A stretch of DNA of 64,000 nt from Granulimonas faecalis (GTDB lineage: Bacteria > Actinomycetota > Coriobacteriia > Coriobacteriales > Atopobiaceae): positions 1,276,501-1,340,500 of the forward strand of contig NZ_BQKC01000001.1 of the NCBI RefSeq assembly GCF_022834715.1, written 5' to 3'. The notes below the pieces were generated by a model. The model was not told where the DNA came from, ran no database searches, and worked only from the letters and a program-made list of their open reading frames with translations. The position numbers and the translations under genes are program-made. Below are positions 49,159 through 57,405 of this stretch, one piece after another; position 1 is the first letter of the stretch; the number at the start of each line of letters is the position of its first letter.

Positions 49159-51825
49159 CTACTTCCCCTGGCCCAGACGCTCGCGCACGGCGTCGAGGGC
49201 GTCGGCGATGACCGCGGGGCCGGGCAGCCCGCCCTGGGCCATGGCGGGCTTGCCGCCGCCGCGGCCGCCGAAGGCACCGGTGACCGCCTTCACGACGGCG
49301 CCGGCGTCGAAGCCGGCCTCGACGGCCTCCTTGGTGCCGGCGGCCAGAAGCGACGTCTTGCCCTCGTCGGACTGGGAGACGAGGAAGCACGCCACGGGGC
49401 CCTTGGCCTGCTCGCGCAGGGTATCCCAGACGCCGCGGAGGTCGCGCGCGTCGCGGCCGTCCAGGCGCGTCACCACGGCCTTGTAGCCGTCGCACTGGAT
49501 TGCGCCGGCCAGGGCGTCCACGGCGGCGTTGGCGCCGGCGCCGGAGAGCGCGCGCTTGAGCTTGGCCTTGAGGTCGCGCTCGCGGGCCAGCATGTCGTCC
49601 ACGGCGCCGGCCACGGAGGCGGGGCGGCTCTTGAGGGAGGCGGCCGCGGCGTCGAGGGCGTCGAGGCGGCCGTTGAGGAAGTCCAGGGCGCCGAGCGAGG
49701 TCACGGCCTCGATGCGACGGGCGGCGCTGCCCACGGAGCCCTCGGACACGATCTTGAAGATGCCGAGCTCGGCGGTGTTGGAGGCGTGGAGGCCGCCGCA
49801 GAGCTCCGCGGAGAAGGGCTCGGGGCCCTCGCCGGCACGCACCACGCGCACCTCGTCGCCGTACTTCTCGCCGAAGAGCGCCACGGCGCCGGAGGCCTTG
49901 GCGTCCTCGATGGACATGAGCTCGGTGGTCACCGGCAGGGCGAGGAAGATCTGCTCGTTGACGAGCTCCTCGATGCTATGGACCTGCGCCTGGGTCAGGG
50001 CCTCGAAGTGGGTGAAGTCGAACCTCAGGCGGTCGGGGGCCACGAGGGAGCCGGCCTGGTGCACGTGGTCGCCCAGGACACGCTTGAGCGCGGCGTCCAG
50101 CAGGTGGGTGGCCGTGTGGTTGCGGCGGATGAGCTCGCGGCGGCGCTCGTCGACCTCGGCGGTCACGATGTCGCCCACGCGCACGAAGCCGCCCTTGACG
50201 CGGCCCACGTGGGCCGTGAGGCCGTCGTGGGAGACGGTGTCGTCCACATCCATGCGGAACTCGATGCCGGAGAGCTCGCCGGTGTCGCCCACCTCGCCGC
50301 CCATCTCGGCGTAGAACGGGGTGCGGTCGAGCACGACCTCCACGTCGTCGCCGGTCTCGGCGCGCATGACGCTCTCGCCGTCGCGCACGATGGACAGCAC
50401 GGTGCAGCCTCGGAGCTCGCCCCCCTCGTAGCCGTGGAACTCCGTGGCGTCCACGGAGTCGGACAGGGCCGTCCAGACGTCCACCTGGCTCCATGCGTCG
50501 GAGTCGGTGGCGCCGGCGGCGCGGGCGCGGGAGCGCTGGGCCTCCATGTCGGCGTCGAAGGCCCCCTGGTCGATGTCGTGGCCGGCGCCGAGGGCGATCT
50601 CGCGGGTGAGGTCCACGGGGAAGCCGTAGGTGTCGTGCAGGGTGAAGGCCACGTGGCCGGAGAGGGTCTCCCCCTCCGCGAGCCTCTCGAGCTCCCCCTC
50701 AAGGTAGAGGCGGCCGGTCTCGATGACGGAGGAGAAGCGGGCCTCCTCGGCGCGGACGGTCCCCTCGATGAGGGCGGCGTTCTCCACGAGCTCGGGGTAG
50801 GTGTCACCCATGAGGCGCGTCACCTCGGCCACGTAGTCGCAGAGGAAGGCGTCCTCGATGCCCAGCAGGCGACCGTGGAAGACGGCGCGGCGGAGCAGGC
50901 GGCGCAGCACGTAGCCGCGGCCCTCGTTGGAGGGCAGAATGCCGTCGCCGATCATGAACGTGACGGCACGGGAGTGGTCGGCGATGATGCGCAGCGAGAC
51001 GTCCTTGGAGAACTCCTGCCCGTAGGTGGCGCCGGAGAGGCGCTCGCCGAGCTCGATGAGGCTCCAGAGGATGTCGCCGTCGTAGTTGGACGACTTGTGC
51101 TGCATGATGGCGGCCATGCGCTCGAGGCCCATGCCGGTGTCGACGTTCTGGTGCGGGAGGTCTGCCAGCGTGCCGTCCTCCTGGCGGTCGTACTGGGTGA
51201 ACACGAGGTTCCAGAACTCGAGGAAGCGGTCGCAGTCGCAGCCCGGGGCGCAGTCGGGGCTGCCGCAGCCGTGCTCCTCGCCCTGGTCGAAGTAGATCTC
51301 GGAGCAGGGGCCGCAGGGGCCGGTGGGGCCGGCGGCCCAGAAGTTGTCATCCTCGCCCAAGCGCGAGATGTGGCCCGGGTCCACGCCCAGGGACTCCCAG
51401 ATGGCCGCGCAGTCGTCGTCGTCGGTGAAGACGGTGAAGTAAAGGCGGTCGAGCGGGAGGTGCAGGTGGTTGACGATGAAGTCGAACGCCCACTCGCAGG
51501 CCTGGCGCTTGGAGTAACCGCCGAAGGCGAAGTTGCCAAGCATCTCGAAGAACGAGAGGTGACGCCCGTCGAGGCCGATGGCGTCGATGTCGTTGGTGCG
51601 CAGGCACTTCTGGCACGAGGTGGCGCCGATGGCGTCCTTGAGGGTCTTGGTGCCCAGGTAGTACTGCTTGAACTGGTTCATGCCGGCGTTGGCGAGGAGC
51701 AGCGACGGGTCGTCGGGGACCAGCGAGGAGGACGGGAACCGCTTGCAGCCGTGGGCCTCGAAGAAGTCGAGGAACGAGGAGCGGATCTCTGCGGTGGTCA
51801 TGGTCGGGTAGTCAAGTTCAGCCAC
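49159..51825 (-). CDS. alaS: alanyl-tRNA synthetase
   Basis: AlaRS charges tRNA-Ala and edits mischarged Ser and Gly. The 888-residue product has the class II aminoacylation domain (FPSSSLVPDDPSLLLANAGMNQFK, GPTGPCGPCSEIYFD), the tRNA-recognition domain, the editing domain with HTATHLLDAAL and the zinc-cysteine ELCGGLHASNT, and the C-terminal GGRGGGKPAMAQGG domain. I chose the GTG at 51825 because GGAG lies 7 nt upstream; an ATG at 51801 is possible and removes eight residues. It starts 41 nt after the AI-2E transporter gene. Confidence 0.97.
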   Translation of the reverse strand: MAELDYPTMTTAEIRSSFLDFFEAHGCKRFPSSSLVPDDPSLLLANAGMNQFKQYYLGTKTLKDAIGATSCQKCLRTNDIDAIGLDGRHLSFFEMLGNFAFGGYSKRQACEWAFDFIVNHLHLPLDRLYFTVFTDDDDCAAIWESLGVDPGHISRLGEDDNFWAAGPTGPCGPCSEIYFDQGEEHGCGSPDCAPGCDCDRFLEFWNLVFTQYDRQEDGTLADLPHQNVDTGMGLERMAAIMQHKSSNYDGDILWSLIELGERLSGATYGQEFSKDVSLRIIADHSRAVTFMIGDGILPSNEGRGYVLRRLLRRAVFHGRLLGIEDAFLCDYVAEVTRLMGDTYPELVENAALIEGTVRAEEARFSSVIETGRLYLEGELERLAEGETLSGHVAFTLHDTYGFPVDLTREIALGAGHDIDQGAFDADMEAQRSRARAAGATDSDAWSQVDVWTALSDSVDATEFHGYEGGELRGCTVLSIVRDGESVMRAETGDDVEVVLDRTPFYAEMGGEVGDTGELSGIEFRMDVDDTVSHDGLTAHVGRVKGGFVRVGDIVTAEVDERRRELIRRNHTATHLLDAALKRVLGDHVHQAGSLVAPDRLRFDFTHFEALTQAQVHSIEELVNEQIFLALPVTTELMSIEDAKASGAVALFGEKYGDEVRVVRAGEGPEPFSAELCGGLHASNTAELGIFKIVSEGSVGSAARRIEAVTSLGALDFLNGRLDALDAAAASLKSRPASVAGAVDDMLARERDLKAKLKRALSGAGANAAVDALAGAIQCDGYKAVVTRLDGRDARDLRGVWDTLREQAKGPVACFLVSQSDEGKTSLLAAGTKEAVEAGFDAGAVVKAVTGAFGGRGGGKPAMAQGGLPGPAVIADALDAVRERLGQGK

Positions 51826-51866
51826 GGGGCTTCTCCTTTGCAGGCTGGTCGCATACAGGGGGCATT

Positions 51867-53273
51867 CTACCGCTTGTCCCGGTCCCGGTCGTCGTCTTGG
51901 GCGTCGCCGCCGCGCTGCCCCGACGCGCGGTCGTGGCCGCGCTCGAGGATGGAGGCGGCCTCCGCGGCGTGGCGCCGGATGACCTCGGTGACGTCGGGCC
52001 TGGGCGCAGGGTCGGCCTCGGCCGTGACGTCGGTCTCCGGCGGCTCGGGCACGAGGCGGCTCGTGGCGAAGAAGTGGTCGTCGTCGAGGGCGTCGCAGGA
52101 GGGCGCCGGGCTGCCGTCGGCGTGGCGGTAGGGCGTGCCCTGAAAGAGCGCGCCGTCGCGGGACACGAGTTGGCGGCCCGTGCGGGTCTCGAAGTAGTAG
52201 ATGAACACGCCCTTGATGGCGGCGCTCACCGGGATGGAGATGGCCATGCCCACGGCGCCGCCGAGGCTCGAGCCCACCACGATGGCGAGGAGCGACAGGG
52301 CGGGGTGCACCTGGACGGCGGAGCGCATGACGACGGGGCTCACGACGTTGTCGGTGACGTTCTCGGCCACCATGGCCACCACGAGGGTCCAGAAGGCGCA
52401 CACCGGGCTCACGAACAGGGCCGTCACCGTGGCGATGGCCGCGCTGATCCAGGGGCCCACGACGGGCACGAAGTGGAGCAGCCCCGTGAGGATGCCCATG
52501 AGCGGGGCGTAGGGCTGGCCCACGACCGTGAAGCCGAGGAACGCCAGCGAGCCGCCCACGATGGACGTGATGACGATGCCGCGCATGTAGCCGCCCATGG
52601 AGCGGCTGGCGACAGCCAGGAGCAGCGTGAGGTCGTCGCGGTGGGCGGGGCCGGCGATGACGGCGAACTCCCGCACGATCCTGGGGTAGTCGCGCGCGAG
52701 CCAGTAGGCCATGACGAGGCCCAGGAAGAACATGAAGAACACGTTGACGATGTTCATGAGGTTGGGCAGCAGGCCGCTGGAGAGCTGGCTCGCGAGGTCG
52801 GTGGCGAACCTGGACCCCATGGTGGACAGGGCGTCCACCACGCCGGTCATGTTCTGCTGGAGGTCCGCGGTGTCCGCGTTGCCGTAGCGCTCGAAGAGCG
52901 AGCGCAGCCAGTCCTGGGTCTCGCGGAGGTAGCCGGGGATGCGCTCGAGGAGCGACGTGAGCTGCTCGGTGAACGCGGGACCCAGCACCGCCACCACAGC
53001 GGCGGCCACGCCGAGCACGCACACGAGGGCCATGATGGCTCCGAGGGCGCGCCCCACGCCGTGGTTCTCGAGCCAGTTGACGAGCGGGCTGCAGATGAAG
53101 CCCACGATGATGCCCACGGCGAGGAACTCGATGGCGGGGGCCAGGAAGCCCAGGGCCCAGACCACGAAGATGAAGACGAGGACGAACCCCACGACCGTCC
53201 ACACGCGCACCATGCGCAGGCGGTCGGACGCGGGGACCCCCGTCGGCTGCTGTACTGACGGTTGGCCGGCCAT
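51867..53273 (-). CDS. AI-2E-family transporter
   Basis: The 468-residue protein has the family's eight hydrophobic segments between residues ~22 and 350. A large external or cytoplasmic loop in the middle carries ERIPGYLRETQDWLRSLFERYG, and GGYMRGIVITSIVGGSLAF and HFVPVVGPWISA blocks follow. Family members export small molecules or exchange ions; most do not handle AI-2, so the substrate is unknown. About 110 C-terminal residues are acidic and charged with no recognisable domain. It follows the sigma-factor gene by one nucleotide, so it may belong to the stress regulon. Confidence 0.88.
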   Translation of the reverse strand: MAGQPSVQQPTGVPASDRLRMVRVWTVVGFVLVFIFVVWALGFLAPAIEFLAVGIIVGFICSPLVNWLENHGVGRALGAIMALVCVLGVAAAVVAVLGPAFTEQLTSLLERIPGYLRETQDWLRSLFERYGNADTADLQQNMTGVVDALSTMGSRFATDLASQLSSGLLPNLMNIVNVFFMFFLGLVMAYWLARDYPRIVREFAVIAGPAHRDDLTLLLAVASRSMGGYMRGIVITSIVGGSLAFLGFTVVGQPYAPLMGILTGLLHFVPVVGPWISAAIATVTALFVSPVCAFWTLVVAMVAENVTDNVVSPVVMRSAVQVHPALSLLAIVVGSSLGGAVGMAISIPVSAAIKGVFIYYFETRTGRQLVSRDGALFQGTPYRHADGSPAPSCDALDDDHFFATSRLVPEPPETDVTAEADPAPRPDVTEVIRRHAAEAASILERGHDRASGQRGGDAQDDDRDRDKR

Positions 53274-53274
53274 G

Positions 53275-54111
53275 CTACCCCATCAGCCCCTCGGGGTCGA
53301 TGCGGTCCTGGACCTTCTTGAGGGTGCGGCGCAGGAAGCGCGAGACCTGTACCTGGCTCACGCCGAGGCGCTTGGCGATCTCCACCTGGGTGAGGCCGTC
53401 CTGGAAGCGCATCTTGAGGACCTCCTGCTCGCGCGGCGAGAAGGAGCCGATGGTGTCCTCGATGACCATGCGGTCGTCGGAGGCAAGAAGGTCCTGGTCC
53501 TCGGTGGCGTAGTGGTCGATGACCGAGGGGGCGTCCTGGTCGCCGGAGCCGCCGCCCTCGAGGGGCACGGAGCTGTAGGCGCTCGAGGACTCCATGGCCT
53601 CGAGGACCTCGTCGACGGTGACGCCGAGGGAGGCCGCGATCTCGTCCACGGAGGGCGAGCGCTGGAGGTCCTTCGTGAGCTCGTCGGTGGCCTGGTTGAC
53701 CTTGGCCGAGAGCTCCTGCAGGCGTCTGGGCACGCGCACGGACCAGCCCTTGTCGCGGAAGTGACGCTTGATCTCGCCCATGATGGTGGGCGTGGCGTAG
53801 GTGGTGAACTCCAAGCCGCGCTCCGGCTCGAAACGGTCGATGGCCTTGATGAGGCCTATCGTGCCCACCTGGATGAGGTCGTCGAGAGACTCGCCGCGGT
53901 TCTTGAACTTGGAGGCGAGGAAGCGCACGAGGTTGAGGTGGCTCACGATGAGCTGCTCGCGGGCGTCCTCGTCGCCCTCGTCCTTGTACAGGGCGAAGAG
54001 CTCCCGCGTGCGCTCCTTGTCCCACGCCAGCTTGCCTCTGCCGGCACCGGCGGACATGCGGCGGGCGTGGATGCCGGAGGTCCGGGAGACCTGGGGCCTG
54101 GACTCGCTCAC
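53275..54111 (-). CDS. SigB/SigF-group alternative RNA polymerase sigma factor
   Basis: The 278-residue protein is a group 3 sigma-70 factor. Region 2 (about 50-118) carries REQLIVSHLNLVRFLASKF and GTIGLIKAIDRFEPERGLEFTTYATPTIMGEIKRHFRDK. Region 3 spans residues 119-180, and region 4 has the helix-turn-helix LTQVEIAKRLGVSQVQVSRFLRR. This is the general-stress/sporulation SigB/SigF type. The GTG at 54111 overlaps the stop of the RsbW-like gene by 4 nt, the usual arrangement of an anti-sigma factor and its sigma. No RsbV-type antagonist gene is present. Confidence 0.93.
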   Translation of the reverse strand: MSESRPQVSRTSGIHARRMSAGAGRGKLAWDKERTRELFALYKDEGDEDAREQLIVSHLNLVRFLASKFKNRGESLDDLIQVGTIGLIKAIDRFEPERGLEFTTYATPTIMGEIKRHFRDKGWSVRVPRRLQELSAKVNQATDELTKDLQRSPSVDEIAASLGVTVDEVLEAMESSSAYSSVPLEGGGSGDQDAPSVIDHYATEDQDLLASDDRMVIEDTIGSFSPREQEVLKMRFQDGLTQVEIAKRLGVSQVQVSRFLRRTLKKVQDRIDPEGLMG

Positions 54112-54485
54112 TCGGCCCCTCCCATCTTCTTGAGGACCGTGAGGCGCGTGTGGCCGTCGTCGATGGAGTACTCGTCGGTGACCGATCCGAGGATGAGCTG
54201 GGCGTAGTCGAACGAGCCCTCCTCGTAGGCGTCCTCCACGTCGCGGCAGGGGCCCAGGGAGAAGCTCATCCGGATCTGGGCCTCGTCGATGGCGAAGAGG
54301 ATGTCGCAGAAGTCCTGCTCGGTGGCGCAGGCGTAGACGAAGCCCTCCTCGGCGGCCATGCGCACGTCCTCGACGTCGTCGATGGACAGGCCGCAGACCA
54401 CGGCCAGGTTGGCTGCCAGCATACGCACCGAGCGGGCGAACTCCGCCGATGCGGGGGTCTTGAGCTCGACGATCTTGCTATCCAT
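54108..54485 (-). CDS. RsbW-like anti-sigma factor with degenerate ATP site
   Basis: The 125-residue product matches the length and outline of RsbW/SpoIIAB: AEFARSVRMLAANLAVVCGLSIDDVEDVRMAAEEGF, and a final strand RLTVLKKMG. Position before and overlapping a SigB-type sigma gene supports anti-sigma function. However, the N-box that should read SEA-x-x-NA(V/I) is EEGFVYA (46-52), so the Mg-ATP asparagine is missing. No G1 or G2 glycine loops are visible where RsbW has EGGLGL (here EEGSFDY). It probably binds sigma without being a kinase. Confidence 0.72.
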   Translation of the reverse strand: MDSKIVELKTPASAEFARSVRMLAANLAVVCGLSIDDVEDVRMAAEEGFVYACATEQDFCDILFAIDEAQIRMSFSLGPCRDVEDAYEEGSFDYAQLILGSVTDEYSIDDGHTRLTVLKKMGGAE

Positions 54486-54495
54486 GGGGCCTCTC

Positions 54496-55035
54496 CTACT
54501 CGTTGTCGCTGTCGGTGGGGGCGCTGGCGGGATAGGTGAAGTACCCGCTGTCGTCGGAGACGGTCTCTACCTCGGGAGCCGCGGCGTCGATGGCCGCGGC
54601 CTCGGCCTCGGGCAGCGGCTGGGCCCCCTGCTCGCCGCCCTTGCCGGTGATCTTGTTGACGGCCCTGCCCGCGACGGCGGCGGCCTTGTCGACGACGCCG
54701 CTCACGGCGGTGGTGGCGTCGGAGGCGGCCCCGGTGACGGTCCCCACGTCGGACAGGATGGTGTTCACCTGAAGGAGGTCGAGGGAGAGGGCGTCCACCG
54801 TGGTCTCCACCTTGCCGAGGAGGGGCTTGACCTCCTGGATGGCGGGGTTGAGGTCGGCGACGGCCTTGTCGACGTTCTTGATGGTGCCCTGGAGCCCGTC
54901 GACCGTGCCGTCGACCTTGTCCACGAGGCCGTCGACCTTGCCGCGGACCTTGCGCAGGGTGAGGGCGATCTCGACGCCCACCCACACGAAGGCGGCGATG
55001 AGCACGACGAGCGCGACGATAATCCAGATGTTCAT
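54496..55035 (-). CDS. DUF948-family membrane-anchored protein
   Basis: The 179-residue product has one N-terminal membrane helix (IIVALVVLIAAFVWVGVEIAL). A repeated helical region with heptad-like KVDGLVDKVDGTVDGLQGTIKNVDKAVADL and LLGKVETTVDALSLDLLQVNTIL segments follows, typical of DUF948 proteins, and then a Pro/Ala/Glu-rich tail. Function is unknown; relatives occur beside stress or general-wall genes in Gram-positive bacteria. The ATG at 55035 has GAAAGGGAACGCC upstream. It is 10 nt from the anti-sigma gene, so it is the first gene of the stress-sigma operon. Confidence 0.8.
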   Translation of the reverse strand: MNIWIIVALVVLIAAFVWVGVEIALTLRKVRGKVDGLVDKVDGTVDGLQGTIKNVDKAVADLNPAIQEVKPLLGKVETTVDALSLDLLQVNTILSDVGTVTGAASDATTAVSGVVDKAAAVAGRAVNKITGKGGEQGAQPLPEAEAAAIDAAAPEVETVSDDSGYFTYPASAPTDSDNE

Positions 55036-55097
55036 GGCGTTCCCTTTCTCAGGGCGCCGGCCTCGGCCGGGGCCCGTTCGCTCCGATGGTTTGCATT

Positions 55098-56450
55098 CTA
55101 CCCATCTGAGGGCGCAGGCCCACCGCCGCGGTCGCGGGCCACGGCCTCGCGGCGCCAGGCCTCCCACCCCCGCTCCGACGGGTGCCAGAACGCACCCGCG
55201 GAGAGGCCCTCGGGCAGGTAGCGCTGGGGGACCCAGCCGGCCGGGAAGGCGTGGGGGTAGAGGTAGGGCCCGTAGGAGTCGGACCCGGGGCGGTGGCGGT
55301 CGCGCAGGTGGTTGGGCACCTCGCGGCGCGGGCCGCGACGCACCTCGGAGAGCGCGGCGTCTATGCCGGCCTCGCAGGCGTTGGACTTGGGAGCGAGGGC
55401 GAGGTAGGTGGCCGCCTGGGCCAGGTTGATGCGGCACTCCGGGTAGCCGATGACCTCCGCGGCCTTGAAGGCGGCCTCGGCCACGAGGACGGCCTGGGGG
55501 TCGGCGTTGCCCACGTCCTCGGACGCGCAGATGAGGATGCGGCGGGCGATGAAGCGCGGGTCCTCTCCCCCGTCGATCATGCGGGCGAGCCAGTAGAGGG
55601 CGGCGTCGGGGTCGGAGCCCCGCATGGACTTGATGAAGGCCGAGACCACATCGTAGTGCATGTCGCCGCCCTTGTCGTAGGGCAGGCCGCGGCGGGGGTT
55701 GGCCTCCTCGACCTCGGCGACCGTGATGGCGTAGGGGCCCTCCTCCGGGACGGACGCCGGCACCGTGCCGTCGGGGCTCGCGAGCTGGGACGCCAGCTCC
55801 AGCGTGGTGAGCGCGGCCCGGCCGTCGCCGCCGGCGAGCGACACCACGGCGGCGCGGGCCTCGTCGTCGAGGGCGAAGCAGCCACGGAGGCCCCGGTCGC
55901 TGGCCAGGGCGCGGTCCACGAGCTCCCCCACGGCGCCGTCGTCCAGGGCCGTGAGCTCCACCACGCGGCTGCGGGACAGCAGGGCCGAGTTGACCTCGAA
56001 GTAGGGGTTCTCGGTGGTCGCGCCCACAAGCACCACCACGCGGTCCTCCACGGCGTGGAGCAGGGCGTCCTGCTGGCTACGGTTGAACCGGTGGATCTCG
56101 TCCACGAACAGGATCGTGCGCCGGCCGTCGGAGAGCAGGCGGTGCTCGGCGGCGTCCACCTCGCGGCGGAGGTCCTTGACGGTGCCGGTGATGGCCGACA
56201 CCTCCACGAACTCCGCCCGGGTGACGTTGGCCACGATGCGGGCCAGGGTGGTCTTGCCCGTGCCGGCGGGGCCGTAGAGGATCACGGAGGAGAGCACGTC
56301 GTGCTCGATGGCGCGGCGCAGCCACGAGCCGGGGCCCACCGCCTGGGGCTGGCCGACGAACTCCTCGAGGGTGTGGGGTCGCATGCGGGCGGCGAGAGGT
56401 GCGAACCGCGCCTTGGCCTCGCGCTCCCGCTGGGAGAATAGAGTGTCCAT
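55098..56450 (-). CDS. rarA: RarA/MgsA AAA ATPase of replication-fork maintenance
   Basis: RarA acts at stalled forks with SSB. The 450-residue product has an AAA module with LEEFVGQPQAVG, Walker A LYGPAGTGKTTLA, Walker B TILFVDEIHRFNRSQQDALL, sensor 1 GATTENPYFEVN, the arginine-finger region and the RarA tetramerisation domain beginning YDKGGDMHYDVVSAFIKSMRGSDPDAALYWLARM. I chose the ATG at 56450, where family members begin. It is divergent from the amidotransferase gene at 56524, with a 73-nt shared upstream region. Confidence 0.95.
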   Translation of the reverse strand: MDTLFSQREREAKARFAPLAARMRPHTLEEFVGQPQAVGPGSWLRRAIEHDVLSSVILYGPAGTGKTTLARIVANVTRAEFVEVSAITGTVKDLRREVDAAEHRLLSDGRRTILFVDEIHRFNRSQQDALLHAVEDRVVVLVGATTENPYFEVNSALLSRSRVVELTALDDGAVGELVDRALASDRGLRGCFALDDEARAAVVSLAGGDGRAALTTLELASQLASPDGTVPASVPEEGPYAITVAEVEEANPRRGLPYDKGGDMHYDVVSAFIKSMRGSDPDAALYWLARMIDGGEDPRFIARRILICASEDVGNADPQAVLVAEAAFKAAEVIGYPECRINLAQAATYLALAPKSNACEAGIDAALSEVRRGPRREVPNHLRDRHRPGSDSYGPYLYPHAFPAGWVPQRYLPEGLSAGAFWHPSERGWEAWRREAVARDRGGGPAPSDG

Positions 56451-56523
56451 GGCAGGTATTGTAAGGTCTTGGAAACTAATGTTCGCCATACTGGCCCAAA
56501 CCCACGAACTCGACGGAGGGACC

Positions 56524-57291
56524 ATGGACTACACGGCGGGGACCTGCCGCCGCCCCCTCATCGGCATCTGCGGCAGGCCCGACGAGACGGGCGAGTACCT
56601 CATCATCTTCAAGGACTACGCGGACCGCGTCTACGAGGCCGGCGGCCTCCCCGCGGGCCTGCCCGCCCACGAGGGCGCCGACGCCTGCGCCGACGAGGTG
56701 GCCGAGCGCTTCGACGGCATCGTGTTCACCGGCGGCTGCGACATCGACGGCGCGAGCTTCGGCGGGCGCGCCTACGACGACTCCACCCACCACCCCCTCG
56801 GCGAGACCATGCCCGTGCGCGACGCCTTCGAGGGCGCCCTCGTGCACGCCTGCTGGGACCGGGACGTGCCGTGCCTGGGCGTCTGCCGAGGCCTCCAGGT
56901 CATGAACGTGGCCATGGGCGGGAGGCTCGTGCGCGACGTGAGCGAGCAGGCCTGGTCCATGGCCGCGCACATCGGCAGTCACCTGCAGCCCGAGCCCTTC
57001 GACACGCCGAGCCACGACGTGCTGGTGGAGCCCAACAGCGAGCTCGCCCGCATCCTCGGCCGCCTGGAGACCCGGGTGAACTCCATCCACCACCTGGCCA
57101 TCTCGGAGGTGCCCCAGGGCGGCCACGTGGTGGCGCGCGCCCTCGACGGCACGCCCGAGGCCATCGACTTCACGGACCGCACGTTCTTCATGGGCGTGCA
57201 GTGGCACCCCGAGATCATGGGCACGCAGCCCGAGCTCTTCTCGGCCTTCGTGGCCGCGGCCGACGCCCGGCGGAGGGCCCTGGGCCGCTGA
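56524..57291 (+). CDS. class I glutamine amidotransferase, gamma-glutamyl hydrolase-like (peptidase C26)
   Basis: Family members such as PuuD cleave gamma-glutamyl bonds, for example in gamma-glutamyl-GABA or folate polyglutamates. The 255-residue product has RPLIGICGRPDE at the start, FTGGCDID, the nucleophile Cys121 in PCLGVCRGLQVMN and the His229/Glu231 pair in GVQWHPEIM. The ATG at 56524 follows GGAGGG. The substrate is not evident, and no polyamine-catabolism genes are adjacent. It ends at a very strong hairpin shared with the convergent OPT gene. Confidence 0.9.
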   Translation: MDYTAGTCRRPLIGICGRPDETGEYLIIFKDYADRVYEAGGLPAGLPAHEGADACADEVAERFDGIVFTGGCDIDGASFGGRAYDDSTHHPLGETMPVRDAFEGALVHACWDRDVPCLGVCRGLQVMNVAMGGRLVRDVSEQAWSMAAHIGSHLQPEPFDTPSHDVLVEPNSELARILGRLETRVNSIHHLAISEVPQGGHVVARALDGTPEAIDFTDRTFFMGVQWHPEIMGTQPELFSAFVAAADARRRALGR

Positions 57292-57330
57292 GGGTCCGGC
57301 CCGGGTACAGCACGCGGGCGCAGACGGACA

Positions 57331-57371
57331 GGGCGCCCGGGACCGCCGTCTGAGACGGGTCCCGGGCGCCC
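57331..57371. terminator. bidirectional terminator hairpin
   Basis: GGGCGCCCGGGACC (57331-57344) pairs perfectly with 57358-57371, and CGTCT/AGACG extend the stem inside (57347-57351 with 57353-57357). It lies between the convergent amidotransferase (stop 57291) and OPT (stop 57406) genes. There are no T-tracts, but stability is extreme. Confidence 0.7.
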
Positions 57372-57405
57372 TCCGCGCCCCAGCCGTGCGTGTCCCGGCC
57401 GGCCG

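Noticed and set aside
48445-52131. Very long plus-strand open frame (1228 codons) opposite ruvX and alaS
   Set aside because: It is a shadow of high-GC codon usage: composition is dominated by Gly/Ala/His/Val, there are no family motifs, and the opposite strand encodes recognisable AlaS and RuvX.
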